Source of the DNA: Aureibaculum algae
Lineage (GTDB): Bacteria > Bacteroidota > Bacteroidia > Flavobacteriales > Flavobacteriaceae
NCBI RefSeq assembly: GCF_006065315.1
Contig: NZ_CP040749.1
Span: 4,610,001 to 4,674,000, forward strand
DNA: 64,000 nt
Direction of reading: 5' to 3'
Below are positions 1-8,796 of the stretch, piece after piece (positions within the stretch are counted from its first letter, which is position 1; each line of letters begins with the position of its first letter). Below the pieces are notes generated by a model. That model saw only the letters and a list, made by a program, of their open reading frames with translations, was not told the origin of the DNA and searched no databases. The position numbers and the translations under genes are program-made.

Positions 1-350
1 TACAAACTGTATATAAAACAAGTTAAGATATTTTGTTGCCCTAATCTTTCTTTTCTCAACGATTAACCTTTTTAAATTGGTATACAAAATAAATATTGAA
101 ATTATTTTGTATTACTAATTAAAAAGAATATATTTGGCAAACCAATTTGGTAAACCAATCTGGCAAACCAATTTTAGTTCTTTGCAATTTTAATGACACT
201 ATTAAAAAACTAATCTATTTAAAAGGTTAATGTATACCTAATGTAAAGCCACAATATTATTTTGATTTGGAACAACCTTCAAACTAAAAAATACTTTACA
301 ATAAATGCATTATTTAAAAATTATAAAATACTAACTTAAGTTAAATAATT
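1..350 (+). promoter_or_regulatory. Upstream region of first susCD operon
   Basis: AT-rich leader without a supportable gene. It holds a lone UxuR-like site (TTGGTATACAAA near 77-88) and the triple 13-bp operator at 133-172. No confident TAnnTTTG -7 box is seen, so the transcription start is not assigned. Confidence 0.6.
133..172 (+). promoter_or_regulatory. Triple 13-bp GntR-type operator, copy 1
   Basis: Three abutting 13-mers start at 133, 146 and 159: TTTGGCAAACCAA, TTTGGTAAACCAA and TCTGGCAAACCAA. The TTGG-N4-CCAA core matches the known ExuR/UxuR consensus (AATTGGTATACCAATT) of the GntR/FadR family. It lies about 180 bp before the susC start at 351. The same array precedes three other operons in the window. 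Binding by the GntR protein at 13298-14008 is inferred. Confidence 0.7.
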
Positions 351-3300
351 ATGATGAAAAACAAAGTAAAATTAGTGAGGGCTTACTTTTTAACATTCCT
401 GCTTTTTACAGCAGCAATGGCAAATGCCCAACAAAAAAGTGTTACTGGTAAGGTAACCGCCGGTGATGACGGAATGCCTTTACCAGGAGTTAATATTTCC
501 GTGAAAGGAAGTACAACTGGAACTTCAACAGATTTTGATGGTATATATACAATAGACGTACCGGGTGATGATGCAGTACTTATTTATAGCTTTATTGGTT
601 TTGTAAGCCAAGAAGTACCTGTTGGTGCTAAAAATGAAATTAACGTTATTTTACAAACAGATGCAAATGATTTAGAAGAAGTTGTAGTTGTTGGATATGG
701 TACTCGTAAAAAAAGTGACATAACAGGAGCTGTATCTTCAGTGAAGTCTGAAGAATTAACAGCTTTTCCTGTAGCAAGTGCAGAACAAGCACTTCAAGGT
801 CGTGCTGCTGGTGTAGTTGTACAATCTAATAATGGTGGTGAGCCTGGAGCTCCTATCAACATAAAAATTAGAGGAAACACTTCTATTAATGCAAGTAGTT
901 CTCCTCTTATTGTTGTAGACGGTTTTGTTGGTGCATCGATGCCACAAGCGAACGACATTGAATCTATGGAAGTATTGAAAGATGCATCTGCAACTGCCAT
1001 ATATGGTTCTAGAGGTTCAAATGGTGTTGTATTAGTTACTACTAAAAAAGGTAAAAGCGGTAGATTAAATGTTGAGTTTAACACTACTTATGCTATTCAA
1101 AATACTTCAAACAGTTTAGACTTATTAAATGCAAATGAATTTGCAGATTATCAAAATCAAATAAGAACTAATAATGGTGTTTCTTCTAGTTACCCACAAG
1201 GTACTGCTGACACTGATTGGCAAGACTTAATTTATACAACGGGTAGTACTCAAAACCATCAACTTTCATTTTCAGGTGGTAGTGATAAAATAAACTTTTA
1301 CGCTTCTACAAATTATTTTAAACAAGATGGTATTATAATTAATTCTGATTATACCAAATTATCATTCTTATCAAATATTGATGCACAAGTTACAGATAAG
1401 TTAAAACTAGGTATGAATCTTTCAGGCAACAGAGCAACGAAAAATGGAGCTTCTACGAAATCTGATGGTTCTGTATCTGCGGGTGGAGATGATATCATTA
1501 CGTTAGCAATGAGATATGCACCAGACCAACCAGTTTATAATGATGATGGTAGTTATAACTTTGGTAATACTGTAGGAGATCCAGTTGATAATCCATATGC
1601 TATTGCTAAAGAAAGAATAGACGAAACTAAAGCAGATAACTTTAGAGCGAATTTTTATGCAAATTATGATATTATAGAAAATCTTACTTTTAAGACTACA
1701 TTTGGCTTTAGTACAGATAATCAAACTAATGGAATTTACTTACCAAGAGTATTGACACAGACTGCAGGAGGAGACGGCGGAAGAGCTATAGTTGAAACTG
1801 ATAAAAAAACGAGTGTATTGAGTGAAAACTACTTGACCTATAATACAGAGTTAGGAAAAGGAAATTTAACTTTATTAGCTGGTTACTCTTATCAAAAAAC
1901 TGTTTCAGAAAATTTTTATTCAGAAGCAACAGGGTTTATTACAGATGCTTTTTCTTACTACGGTCTAGGTTCTGCTACAAATGTATTACAACCTGATTCT
2001 TCAATTTCAACAGTAGAAATTCAATCTCAATTCGGTAGGGTTAACTATGATTATGATGATAAATATTTACTAACAGCTACTGTAAGAAGAGATGGAGCTT
2101 CTAATTTTGCAGCTAATGAAAAATATGCAATCTTCCCTTCAGCAGCTTTAGGTTGGAAAATGTCGAATGAAAACTTTTTAAAAGATAGTGAAACTATTTC
2201 TAATTTAAAATTAAGAGCTAGTTATGGTGTTACAGGTAACCCATCTATCGGTGCTTACGAATCTTTAGCTAGATTTGAAACACTTTATGCTTCTAGCAAT
2301 GGTGAAACAGTATCAGCTATTACTCCAGAGCAACCTGAAAACCCAGATTTAAAATGGGAATCTTCTTACCAAACGAATTTAGGTATAGACTTAGGTTTAT
2401 TAAATAACAGAATTACACTTTCGTTAGATTATTATAATATTGACACTAAAGATTTAATTTTAACAGACAATAGTATAACTGAATATTTAGGATATACAGG
2501 TGATGATATTTTAGCAAATGTAGGTCAGATTAATAATAAAGGATTTGAAATTGCCTTAAGCACTAGAAATATAGCTACTGATAATTTTAGATGGACTACA
2601 GATTTTAATTGGGCAACTAATAAAAACGAAGTGGTAAAATTAGTTAACAATGCAGATTTATTTTACAATGCTGCTCCAAGTTATTTTAGCCATGACAGAA
2701 GTTATGTTTTAAGAGTTGGTGAAGAAGTTGGACTTTTCTGGGGGTATGACTACGCAGGTGTTTTTCAAGGTGGATCATTACCAGCAGGCACAGCTACCTT
2801 ATCAGGTGGTGTAGCAGGTGACCCATTATTTAAAGATATTGATAATAGTGGTGACATTACTGAAGCTGATAGAACAACTATTGGTAACCCTAATGCTGAC
2901 TACACTTTTGGTATCACAAATAACTTTACGTATAAAAACTTTGATTTAAGTATCTTTTTCCAAGGTTCACAAGGTGGAGATATTTTTAACATGACTAATG
3001 TACAGTTGACTAACGGAGATGCAAATACGACTAGAGACTATTTTAATAGTGCATGGACATCTTCTAATACTGACACTAATACTCCTCGCGTTGGAAATAA
3101 TAGTAATAGAGAAATTTCTTCTCGATTTGTTGAGGACGGAAGTTATGTTAGATTAAAAAATATAGCAGTAGGTTATAATTTACCTTCAGATGTTATAGAA
3201 AAATTAGGAATGGAAAATATAAGATTGTCTTTCAGTGCACAAAACTTATTGACTTTCACAAATTATTCAGGCTTAGACCCAGAAGTGAGCTACTTTGGTA

Positions 3301-3404
3301 GAGGTGGAAATAACAACACATCGCAGAATACGGCTCAAGGGTTTGATTTTGGGAATTATCCAACAGTTAAGTCTTTTAATTTTAGTCTTAATATTAAATT
3401 TTAA
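351..3404 (+). CDS. SusC/RagA-family TonB-dependent outer-membrane receptor
   Basis: A 1017-residue outer-membrane importer of oligosaccharides, working with the SusD-like lipoprotein encoded next. A signal peptide ends near ANAQQ (about residue 27). It is followed by a carboxypeptidase-D-like domain (VTGKVT...GMPLPGVNISVKG), a plug with the SusC-type stretch EEVVVVGYGTRKKSDITGA, and a long beta-barrel ending in an aromatic-rich strand (FNFSLNIKF). A Ca-loop-like segment DIDNSGDITEADRTT sits late in the barrel. An alternative ATG lies at 354. The operator array upstream ties it to the uronate regulon. The exact ligand is not readable from sequence; an oligouronate is inferred from the GH88 downstream. 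It is intact, unlike the minus-strand susC of this window. Confidence 0.93.
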   Translation: MMKNKVKLVRAYFLTFLLFTAAMANAQQKSVTGKVTAGDDGMPLPGVNISVKGSTTGTSTDFDGIYTIDVPGDDAVLIYSFIGFVSQEVPVGAKNEINVILQTDANDLEEVVVVGYGTRKKSDITGAVSSVKSEELTAFPVASAEQALQGRAAGVVVQSNNGGEPGAPINIKIRGNTSINASSSPLIVVDGFVGASMPQANDIESMEVLKDASATAIYGSRGSNGVVLVTTKKGKSGRLNVEFNTTYAIQNTSNSLDLLNANEFADYQNQIRTNNGVSSSYPQGTADTDWQDLIYTTGSTQNHQLSFSGGSDKINFYASTNYFKQDGIIINSDYTKLSFLSNIDAQVTDKLKLGMNLSGNRATKNGASTKSDGSVSAGGDDIITLAMRYAPDQPVYNDDGSYNFGNTVGDPVDNPYAIAKERIDETKADNFRANFYANYDIIENLTFKTTFGFSTDNQTNGIYLPRVLTQTAGGDGGRAIVETDKKTSVLSENYLTYNTELGKGNLTLLAGYSYQKTVSENFYSEATGFITDAFSYYGLGSATNVLQPDSSISTVEIQSQFGRVNYDYDDKYLLTATVRRDGASNFAANEKYAIFPSAALGWKMSNENFLKDSETISNLKLRASYGVTGNPSIGAYESLARFETLYASSNGETVSAITPEQPENPDLKWESSYQTNLGIDLGLLNNRITLSLDYYNIDTKDLILTDNSITEYLGYTGDDILANVGQINNKGFEIALSTRNIATDNFRWTTDFNWATNKNEVVKLVNNADLFYNAAPSYFSHDRSYVLRVGEEVGLFWGYDYAGVFQGGSLPAGTATLSGGVAGDPLFKDIDNSGDITEADRTTIGNPNADYTFGITNNFTYKNFDLSIFFQGSQGGDIFNMTNVQLTNGDANTTRDYFNSAWTSSNTDTNTPRVGNNSNREISSRFVEDGSYVRLKNIAVGYNLPSDVIEKLGMENIRLSFSAQNLLTFTNYSGLDPEVSYFGRGGNNNTSQNTAQGFDFGNYPTVKSFNFSLNIKF

Positions 3405-3430
3405 TTATAACTCAAAAAACAATATATAAT

Positions 3431-4969
3431 ATGAAAACATATAAATATTTATTCTTATTGATAGGTCTATCAATAATAAGTTGCTCAGACTTAGAAGAAG
3501 AGCCTGTAGGGTTATTAGCTCCAGATGGTTTCTTTAAAAACACAACGAACATACAAACAGCCGTAGATGGTTCTTTAACACATGCTATTAATGAAAAATT
3601 TTGGGGAAGAAAACTCTCTATAGCTTTAATGTTAAGATCTGATATGGTAAGTCTTGCTTCTAACGAAACAAGAAGAGTTGAGATGAATGAGTTCACTACT
3701 TTAGGTAGTAATGGAATGATTAGTGAATTTTGGCCAAAAACTTATGAAGGAATTGCTGCCGCTAATCAAGCCATCGCAGGAGCTGAAGATGTAGATGTAG
3801 CTGATGAGATTAAAAATCCAATAACTGCACAAGCTTATTTTTCAAGAGCATTTTACTATTTTCATTTAGTTAGATTATTTGGAGATGTACCTTACATTGA
3901 CGCACCAATAACGGATGTAGACGCAGCAACTTCTTTAAGTAGAACACCTAAAGCTGAAGTTTATGCGAATATTATTGCAGATTTAGAATATGCAAAAACG
4001 TGGTTACCAAATACACAAGCATCAAGAGCAACACCTTCTAAAGCAGCAGCGAGTTCTTATTTAGCTTTAGTGTATTTAACAATGGAAAATTGGCAAAAAG
4101 CTTATGACGAAGCAAAAGAAGTAATTGACAATGCAGGTACATATGACTTAGCATTAGATTCAAATTTTCAAAATTTATTCAATGCCGAAGTAATAGATGG
4201 TTCAAAAGAACCAATATTTGCATTGGATTATAATAATGTTGAAGCTCCTGATAATGCTTATGATCAAATTGCTCCAATGGCAGGTATTAGAGGTGATGAT
4301 AGAAATTTAGGTGGTGGATGGTCAGTTGCTGTTCCTACGCTAGAGGTTTATACTACTTGGGATGCTGGCGATTATAGAAGAGCAGTAAGTATGGATGATG
4401 AAGCTTCTATAAATGGTACAATTGTACCTTATACTCAATTTGACATCAGTGGACATCAGTTTGCAAAAAACAATCCATATGTTGGAAAATACGCACGTTA
4501 TCCTGGTGCTTTTGCTCGTGCAAATGCTAGAGCAACAAGTCATAATTATTCTATGATTCGATATGCAGAAGTGCTATTGATTGCGGCAGAAGCTGCAGTA
4601 GAATTAGGAGATAATGCCTCTGCACTTACCTATATCAACAAGGTAAGAGAAAGAGCAAGAATGGGTGGTGCCACTAAAACTGGTGCAGATACTGAATACA
4701 CTTTTGCTCCTAGTGCTACACCAGCAGACCTTACAGGAACTGTTACTGTTGCCGATGTGTTAGAAGAACGTAGATTAGAGTTTGCTTTTGAAGGCATAAG
4801 ATGGTATGATATTGCTAGAAGAAAAATGGGAGGGGCACCGTACAATGTATTTGATGCTTCTGGTTTAGAAGGAGCCAAACCAGATTTTTCTGCAGATGAT
4901 TATTTATTACCCTTACCTGAAGATGAGTTAGAGAGAAATCCTAACTTAACTCAGAATCCAGGTTATTAA
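3431..4969 (+). CDS. SusD/RagB-family surface glycan-binding lipoprotein
   Basis: A 512-residue partner of the preceding SusC, 26 bp downstream in the same operon. The lipobox LSIISC gives an acylated Cys near residue 18, after a short hydrophobic segment. The family features are visible: the TPR-like region (AQAYFSRAFYYFHLVRLFGDVPYID), RYAEVLLIAAEAAVELGD in the second half, VLEERRLEFAFEGIRWYDIARR, and the C-terminal LLPLPEDELERNPNLTQNPGY. It should cap the SusC barrel and capture the oligosaccharide at the cell surface. It differs clearly in sequence from the other SusD at 19266-20861, so the two pairs probably take different oligomers or size classes. Confidence 0.93.
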   Translation: MKTYKYLFLLIGLSIISCSDLEEEPVGLLAPDGFFKNTTNIQTAVDGSLTHAINEKFWGRKLSIALMLRSDMVSLASNETRRVEMNEFTTLGSNGMISEFWPKTYEGIAAANQAIAGAEDVDVADEIKNPITAQAYFSRAFYYFHLVRLFGDVPYIDAPITDVDAATSLSRTPKAEVYANIIADLEYAKTWLPNTQASRATPSKAAASSYLALVYLTMENWQKAYDEAKEVIDNAGTYDLALDSNFQNLFNAEVIDGSKEPIFALDYNNVEAPDNAYDQIAPMAGIRGDDRNLGGGWSVAVPTLEVYTTWDAGDYRRAVSMDDEASINGTIVPYTQFDISGHQFAKNNPYVGKYARYPGAFARANARATSHNYSMIRYAEVLLIAAEAAVELGDNASALTYINKVRERARMGGATKTGADTEYTFAPSATPADLTGTVTVADVLEERRLEFAFEGIRWYDIARRKMGGAPYNVFDASGLEGAKPDFSADDYLLPLPEDELERNPNLTQNPGY

Positions 4970-5006
4970 GCTTATAAAATATATTATTTGAGTTAGTTGA
5001 ATTAAA

Positions 5007-5043
5007 GGCGTATTTACTTGAAAAAAGTAATACGCCTTTTTTT
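5007..5043 (+). terminator. Rho-independent terminator after susD
   Basis: GGCGTATTTACTT pairs with AAGTAATACGCC across a short A-rich loop, with one bulged base, and is followed by a run of T. It separates the susCD pair from the GH88 gene, which may therefore need readthrough or its own promoter. Confidence 0.85.
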
Positions 5044-5126
5044 ATTGCCTAAAATTTAATTACATTTATTTGAGATTTCTAATGAAGTCAACTCTTTAAT
5101 CTAATTATTTATAAATCAATTAATAT

Positions 5127-6329
5127 ATGAACAAGCCCCTAAAGAAAGTTAACTTTTTAATCATTATAAAACTATTAATTTGTACAACCCTACTATTTAC
5201 CTCCTGTAAAACTGCCACAAAAGAGAAAAATAATGAACAGATAACTACAGATTCATTATTAACCATACGATATCAAAAAATAGTAAACTACCCTGTTAAA
5301 GACGATGCATTTCCTAGAAGCATGGATGCAACTTCCAAAGAAGTTAGACTCGTGAAATCTAATGATTGGACTAGCGGATTTTATCCCGGAAACTTATGGC
5401 AACTTTTTAAATTAACAAATCAAAATACCTATAAAGAAAAAGCAAATGATTGGACTGCTTTTATGGAAGACCAAAAATTTAATGCAGGTACTCATGATAT
5501 GGGGTTTAAAATGTATTGCAGCTTTGGCGAAGGATATGAAGTAACCAACAATGAGAATTATAAAGATATTCTAATTACAAGTGCTAAAACACTAGCAACA
5601 CGCTTCAATAAAAACGTTGGTGCATTACGATCATGGGATTTCAACAAAGACATTTGGGAATTTCCCGTAATCATAGATAATATGATGAACTTAGAATTGC
5701 TATTTGAAGCCACCAAAATGTCTGGCGATAGCATTTACCACAAGATTGCCGTAAAACACGCTAATACTACCTTAAAAAATCAATTTAGAGCCGATAACAG
5801 TGTTAATCACGTGGTTGTTTATGATACCATTAATGGCAATGTAAAAATGAAAGTTACGCATCAAGGTTTCAACGATGAATCTTCTTGGGCAAGAGGTCAA
5901 AGTTGGGCAATTTATGGATTTACTATGGCCTACAGATACACTAAAGATCCAGCCTATTTGACTCAAGCAGAAGCTACAGCAACGTTTTTTATGGAACATC
6001 CTAATTTACCCGAAGATGGTATCCCATATTGGGATTTTAACCATCCTGATATACCAAATGTTCCTAGAGATGTTTCTGCAGCAACTATTTTTGCATCAGC
6101 CCTATTTGAAATGTATAATTTCACTAAGAATGAGGGCTATCTCAATTTTTCAAATAAAATTTTAGCTAATTTACAGACTCCTAATTATATTTTAGATAAA
6201 GATATCGAGGCTCCATTTATTCTAAATCACAGCACTGGAAACGGCCCAAAAAATGATGAAATGGATGTCCCTATAAATTACGCCGACTATTATTTCTTAG
6301 AAGCTCTTTTACGAAAAAAGGAACTTTAA
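5127..6329 (+). CDS. GH88 unsaturated uronyl hydrolase, lipoprotein
   Basis: A 400-residue enzyme of the unsaturated glucuronyl hydrolase family, which hydrates and releases the 4,5-unsaturated uronate that polysaccharide lyases leave at the non-reducing end. A lipobox (LLFTSC, Cys27) follows a signal anchor. The two catalytic aspartates of the family are recognisable as Asp124 in THDMGF and Asp184 in IIDNMMN, 60 residues apart, close to the 61-residue spacing of Bacillus UGL. SSWARGQSWAIYG is another family stretch. Length is normal. It stands 157 bp after susD, behind a terminator. The substrate could be alginate-derived or glucuronate-containing; the neighbouring UxaC/UxuA genes make the latter plausible. 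Confidence 0.9.
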   Translation: MNKPLKKVNFLIIIKLLICTTLLFTSCKTATKEKNNEQITTDSLLTIRYQKIVNYPVKDDAFPRSMDATSKEVRLVKSNDWTSGFYPGNLWQLFKLTNQNTYKEKANDWTAFMEDQKFNAGTHDMGFKMYCSFGEGYEVTNNENYKDILITSAKTLATRFNKNVGALRSWDFNKDIWEFPVIIDNMMNLELLFEATKMSGDSIYHKIAVKHANTTLKNQFRADNSVNHVVVYDTINGNVKMKVTHQGFNDESSWARGQSWAIYGFTMAYRYTKDPAYLTQAEATATFFMEHPNLPEDGIPYWDFNHPDIPNVPRDVSAATIFASALFEMYNFTKNEGYLNFSNKILANLQTPNYILDKDIEAPFILNHSTGNGPKNDEMDVPINYADYYFLEALLRKKEL

Positions 6330-6350
6330 ATGGGACATTAGAATAAAATA

Positions 6351-6384
6351 AAGACCTCACAAGTATATAACTCGTGAGGTCTTT
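6351..6384. terminator. Bidirectional terminator between GH88 and KDPG aldolase
   Basis: AAAGACCTCAC pairs with GTGAGGTCTTT across a 12-base loop. It is A-flanked on the left and T-flanked on the right, so it can end both converging transcription units. Confidence 0.88.
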
Positions 6385-6409
6385 TATGTTCCATCTATGG
6401 TAAATAAAA

Positions 6410-7078
6410 CTATTTTCTTATTTTTTTAATAAGTGCTAAAGCAGCTTTTACATCTTTTTCTAATTTAGCATAATCTTTATTTGCTATTATGTCCTTTGAA
6501 ATCAACTGAGACCCCATACCAACACAAGTAACACCCGCATTAAACCATCCAGATAAGTTCTCTTCCGTTGGAGACACTCCACCTGTAGGCATAACGCTGG
6601 TCCAAGGTTGAGGACCTTTTACACCCTTAACAAATTGAGGACCGTAAATATCGCCAGGGAATAATTTAACAATCTCACAACCTAATTCTTCCGCTCGAGT
6701 AATTTCAGTTAACGTACCACAACCTGGTGACCATAATACTTTTCTTCTATTACATACAATCGCGATATCTTCTCTTAAAACGGGAGTAACTATAAAATTA
6801 GCTCCTAATTGCATATACAAAGAAGCGGCTCCAGCATCAGTCACTGACCCTACACCCATTATCATTCCCGGAAGTTCCTTAATAGCGTATTTAGTTAATT
6901 CACCAAAAACTTCATGGGCAAAATCACCACGTGATGTAAATTCCATAAGCCTTGCACCACCATCATAACATGCTTTTAATACTTTTTTACTTAACTCAAT
7001 GTCGTTATGAAAAAATAAAGGAATCATTCCTGTTTCTTTCATTGCTTGAGCTACTTCTAATCTTGAAAATTGTGCCAT
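6410..7078 (-). CDS. eda: 2-keto-3-deoxy-6-phosphogluconate (KDPG) aldolase
   Basis: A 222-residue cytoplasmic aldolase that splits KDPG into pyruvate and glyceraldehyde-3-phosphate, the last step of the alginate/uronate route. The Schiff-base lysine is Lys138 in CEIVKLFPGD. The conserved glutamate is Glu46 in MEFTSRGDF, and GVGSVTDA carries the TIM-barrel loop. It is the last gene of a minus-strand operon kdgK - yhcH-like - pfp-like - eda, 16 bp after the phosphofructokinase gene. The operon shares a divergent promoter region with lacI at 9993, where two LacI operators lie. Confidence 0.95.
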   Translation of the reverse strand: MAQFSRLEVAQAMKETGMIPLFFHNDIELSKKVLKACYDGGARLMEFTSRGDFAHEVFGELTKYAIKELPGMIMGVGSVTDAGAASLYMQLGANFIVTPVLREDIAIVCNRRKVLWSPGCGTLTEITRAEELGCEIVKLFPGDIYGPQFVKGVKGPQPWTSVMPTGGVSPTEENLSGWFNAGVTCVGMGSQLISKDIIANKDYAKLEKDVKAALALIKKIRK

Positions 7079-7094
7079 CTTATTATTTTTAATT

Positions 7095-8312
7095 TTAGAT
7101 CCAGTTTAATAATTTTTTGAAATCATATTCCTCTGGATTAGATAAATATTTTTTTGCTTTTTTATAATCCCTTTCATGAATAAAGAAAAGGTTATTTATA
7201 AATAGTTGTGCCATATCAGAATCAATATTGACCAACCTTGGAGGTATTTTACCATTTTCATCCTCAAAATCTTTTAAAAATAATGGGGTAATATCTCCTC
7301 TAGAGTTTGCACTTACAATACAACCAGTTATGCCCTGATCAAATAATTTTTTTACGCCAATTCCCAATAGAGTACACAGCGTTAAATCAAATGCAATAGG
7401 ATTACAACATCTTAATTCATAACCCAGTTCAACAGGTCTCGACTTTACTTCCAATCCAATTTCTTTCAGTTTTACTTGTAATAAATAATTGAATATATGC
7501 GACTTACTCACATTACCCAATTCTGGATGTCCATGAGCGTCATAGGTAAAGTTAATTCCTGAATTTATAATTTCTTCTTCATCCATAAAATGAAAAACAC
7601 CTTCGCTTACCAATGCAACACCATACTCAACACCCTTAATTTTAGATTTAACAATTGATGAGATAATCATATTGATTATCTTATCGAATGTAATAGTTGT
7701 TTTGTTAAACATTTCAGGAATAATCATCATTGGAAAGTGGCATGCAGAAGCAATACCAAAAGCCAAATGACCTGCAGAACGCCCCATTGCCGAAAGTACA
7801 AACCAATTTTGACTTGTTCTAGCATCTTCATAAACCGTATTACCAATCCGTACCCCTTCATCTTTCGCTGTATGAAATCCAAATGTTGGATTTCTATCAG
7901 GTAGTGGTAAATCGTTGTCTATGGTTTTAGGAACGTGAATATGAGCAACTGTTAAATTTTGTGTTTGAAGATATTTGGTTAATCTATTGGCGGTAGATGC
8001 AGTATCATCACCACCAATAGTAACCAATAATTTTACATTATTCTTTTCAAAAAAATCTGCTTTAAAATCGCTGTCTTTAGGCTTGAACCTACTCATTATT
8101 AAAGTAGAACCACCACGACTAAAAATACGATCAGCATGATGAAAATCAAAAACTTTTACTTCAGGATTCTCAGACAATATACCCTGATAACCATGATGCA
8201 CACCTATAACCTTATAGCCGTCTTTTAAGAACGTTTTTGCTAATGTGCTTATCACCGTATTTATACCAGGAGCCGGACCACCACCACAAATAATTGCTAT
8301 TGATTTTTTCAT
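7095..8312 (-). CDS. 6-phosphofructokinase, PPi-type by motif
   Basis: A 405-residue phosphofructokinase-superfamily protein. The phosphoryl-donor loop reads GGDDT (residues 100-104) and the next motif is PKTIDND (128-134). Asp103 and Lys129 are the two residues known to mark pyrophosphate-dependent enzymes, where ATP enzymes have GGDGS and GTIDND. SAMGRSAGHLA and the EG...ELRCCNP region complete the substrate site. PPi enzymes are reversible, so in this KDG operon it may run F1,6BP to F6P, feeding gluconeogenesis while carbon enters as triose phosphate. The direction is inferred. It lies between a YhcH-like gene (28 bp) and eda (16 bp). Confidence 0.88.
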   Translation of the reverse strand: MKKSIAIICGGGPAPGINTVISTLAKTFLKDGYKVIGVHHGYQGILSENPEVKVFDFHHADRIFSRGGSTLIMSRFKPKDSDFKADFFEKNNVKLLVTIGGDDTASTANRLTKYLQTQNLTVAHIHVPKTIDNDLPLPDRNPTFGFHTAKDEGVRIGNTVYEDARTSQNWFVLSAMGRSAGHLAFGIASACHFPMMIIPEMFNKTTITFDKIINMIISSIVKSKIKGVEYGVALVSEGVFHFMDEEEIINSGINFTYDAHGHPELGNVSKSHIFNYLLQVKLKEIGLEVKSRPVELGYELRCCNPIAFDLTLCTLLGIGVKKLFDQGITGCIVSANSRGDITPLFLKDFEDENGKIPPRLVNIDSDMAQLFINNLFFIHERDYKKAKKYLSNPEEYDFKKLLNWI

Positions 8313-8340
8313 TTTATAATTTCTTAAAAACTATAAATAT

Positions 8341-8790
8341 TTAAATTTTAACCTTAAAAATTAGCTTTTTTATTTCACCATTTCCTATCATAGGTGCGTG
8401 AACATCTTCAGGATAAAAAATTGCAAACTGATTATTTGTCAATTGAAAAGACATATCAGGTTCATCTTTAAAAAAACGCACATCCTTCTCTGGATTATAT
8501 GCTCCATTTGGAATTACACATTTTTCTCTTGGTTTCCAAGCTATAGTTTCTAAACCGTTCACACAGATTTGGATGTCGATATTTGCATCATGACACTCAA
8601 ATTTTTCTAAACTAGTTTCTTTGGTTTTTCCATTACCATTACTCACGATGAGTTTTAAACCTTCTGCTATTTCGAATTTTCCTTCTTCAAGATTTACTAA
8701 ATCTTTTTGGCTGATATAATCAAATGCCTTTGCAAATAAGGGATGTAAACCACTATATTTATCAGCATTTTTAAGGGTATCTATGATCAT
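8341..8790 (-). CDS. YhcH/YjgK/YiaL (DUF386) cupin-like protein
   Basis: A 149-residue cytoplasmic protein of the YhcH/EbgC-like double-stranded beta-helix family. Typical elements are the N-terminal MIIDTLKNADKYSGLHPLFAKAFDYI, HDANIDIQICVNGLETIAW, and FAIFYPEDVHAPMIG near the C-terminus with a likely metal-binding His. Members sit in sialate, uronate and pentose operons and are thought to act on sugar anomers or open/closed forms; the exact reaction is not established. Here it is 6 bp after kdgK and 28 bp before the phosphofructokinase gene, so a role on a keto-deoxy-uronate form is a reasonable inference. Confidence 0.88.
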   Translation of the reverse strand: MIIDTLKNADKYSGLHPLFAKAFDYISQKDLVNLEEGKFEIAEGLKLIVSNGNGKTKETSLEKFECHDANIDIQICVNGLETIAWKPREKCVIPNGAYNPEKDVRFFKDEPDMSFQLTNNQFAIFYPEDVHAPMIGNGEIKKLIFKVKI

Positions 8791-8796
8791 AATAAA

